From Perkinsus chesapeaki (taxonomy: Eukaryota; Perkinsozoa; Perkinsida; Perkinsidae), in the NCBI GenBank assembly GCA_013115145.1, contig JAAPAO010000008.1, forward strand, positions 1-64,000: a stretch of 64,000 nucleotides of DNA. The letters run 5' to 3'. The translations under genes were made by a program, and so were the position numbers. The notes under the pieces are model-generated. The model had not been told where the DNA came from and ran no database searches. It worked only from the letters and a program-made list of their open reading frames with translations. Positions 63,089 through 64,000 of this stretch are shown piece after piece; position 1 is the first letter of the stretch, and each line of letters opens with the position of its first letter.

Positions 63089-64000
63089 GAGCGCTGCCTC
63101 AGGTGGAGCCGTGCGATCCTCCTGGCTCGTTAATTTGCACTTTTACTCACAGAGACGCTGCCTTACGAGCAGTTACGGCGATGCACCAAAGTTGCCCAGT
63201 GGTGGCTGGCTCTCGAGGTGGAGCTCGAGAGGCTCAGGTAGTACTGGCGGCCACATTTTGGCGAATGCCCAGTGAAGTGGTAGGTCTTGGCTAGCTTGGC
63301 TTCAAGCAGGAGAAAGCTTCATTCGGTTGAGGGCCGTCAGGTGAGCCGCCTTCCTAAGGTTTGATGGTGACCAGTAAAGTGTCCATAGTTCTACTCGTAT
63401 GACAGTATGCTGCCATTCACCACCACTAGCGGCTTGGCTACTGACAAGAGAGCCTCCATTGCTGTTTGTATTAAGAATATCCCTCCGACTTCGTCGAGGG
63501 GGGAGATCTGTGCTGTTATTGGCTACTTTGCCAGAGTAATTGCGGTGGCAACATGCGCTCTGGTTGTTCATAGTTGCTGATGCTGCCTTAGTCTGCCTAC
63601 GTCCCTCCCGAGGCCCAGCCCAGAGGTAAGGTCACATGCTACTTCCGCTGTGCAGGAGAGGCCTATCTCGTAATGGCTGCCATCAACTACGCGTGCCGGG
63701 ATGGTCCACTCTACCTTGCCGAGGAAACATACCGCAATTTCGTAAGGGACTCCCATCATTTTAGCGCTACATGTTCGAGCAGTTTCCTCGCACCTGGATC
63801 ACTGGCCGTGTGTGTGCCTGCAGGGTGAAGGGTGATTTCGTTGCGAAGAGCAGGAGTAGGCATGTGCATGTTTGTCGGTGTATCTCCTATTTGCGGCAGA
63901 GCAACTGCCCTCGGTGGCACCGCTGCTGGCAACGGCACGGGACCCAGCTAAGGCTTTGGGAATCCTTTTGGATATGACACGTCAGAGGATCGAGGAAGAT
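62662..64000 (+). CDS. RRM-like protein, 3' end beyond the window
   Basis: Starts MSNYRPLHYSAAANAPSNHG (62662), Pro/His-rich, with VLLANMPFPQFNGQQNSDAH and IIKFYHKWLSEYGTVKK (to about 63030), which looks like the first strand and helix of an RRM-like fold. After an intron carrying a CTG repeat, VEPCDPPGSLICTFTHRDAA and LRAVTAMHQSCPVV complete it. Later exons: ASIAVCIKNIPPTSSRGEIC with AVIGYFARV (63450-63540), and GKVTCYFRCAGEAYLVMAAI with NYACRDGPLYLAEETYRNF (63630-63740), a second RRM-like unit. An open frame with PSVAPLLATARDPAKALGIL reaches the window edge. Probably an RNA-binding protein; no specific family. Confidence 0.6.
63052..63087 (+). repeat. (GCT)n microsatellite in an intron
   Basis: Eleven or so perfect GCT units in the first recognised intron of the RRM-like gene, just before the acceptor CTCAG (63101). 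Confidence 0.85.

Noticed and set aside
1-64000. CRISPR arrays, operons, bacterial transfer
   Set aside because: No regularly spaced repeats occur, and the genes have spliceosomal introns; nothing bacterial-like was found.

Overview
The window is nuclear DNA of a unicellular eukaryote. Genes sit on both strands at high density and most are cut by many very short GT-AG introns (about 30-100 nt). They encode eukaryote-only proteins: a spliceosomal Cwc15, a PPIP5K/Vip1 inositol-pyrophosphate kinase, eIF4B, an Mpv17-family protein, an Aurora-type kinase, mARC-type MOSC proteins and a CCDC113-type ciliary coiled coil. The mix of tiny introns, divergent pepsin-like proteases, CCCH proteins, tandem helical-repeat proteins, a ciliary gene and tight gene packing fits an alveolate of the Perkinsus type best. 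That assignment is inference; no rRNA or spliced-leader gene is present to confirm it.

Layout. 1-9.6 kb: 3' part of CWC15, an unclear stretch, then a long intron-rich Vip1 gene (+). 10-13.6 kb: an intron-rich aspartic protease (+) and an intronless one (-). 13.8-16.2 kb: a nucleoplasmin-like (HD2/FKBP39-type) protein gene (-) divergent from a uL30 (RPL7/Rlp7) gene (+). 16.4-24.1 kb: a CCDC113-like coiled-coil gene (-) followed by two tandem mARC-like MOSC genes (-) that share an identical 282-bp block. 24.6-29 kb: a triple CCCH zinc-finger gene (-), a coiled-coil gene (+), and a second intronless aspartic protease (+). 29.3-34.5 kb: eIF4B, an unknown beta-rich protein and an Mpv17 family gene, all (+). 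34.6-35.7 kb: two identical initiator tRNA-Met genes (-). 36-38 kb: a DXD glycosyltransferase (+). 38.5-46.1 kb (-): an SLC35F6-like transporter, a second CCCH gene that shares a C-terminal module with the first, and a huge intronless LicD-type protein. 46.9-49.6 kb: an unknown membrane protein (+). 49.9-54.7 kb: two head-to-tail helical-repeat (HPR/FASTK/OPR-like) genes (+) separated by 50 bp. 55.4-59.5 kb (-): a third CCCH gene, two uncertain genes, and an Aurora-type kinase. 59.6-64 kb (+): an RCC1/IBtk-like gene and the 5' part of an RRM-like gene.

There is no single cluster or pathway; most genes are independent housekeeping or lineage-specific genes. Themes are RNA metabolism (Cwc15, eIF4B, uL30, three CCCH proteins, the helical-repeat pair, initiator tRNAs) and endomembrane or secretion functions (proteases, glycosyltransferase, LicD, SLC35F6-like). 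The least familiar items are the conserved module shared by two CCCH proteins, the tandem helical-repeat pair, the nucleoplasmin-plus-C-terminal-helical architecture, and the conversion-like block between the mARC genes. Exon boundaries were worked out by eye from family similarity and splice consensus and should be treated as a model.
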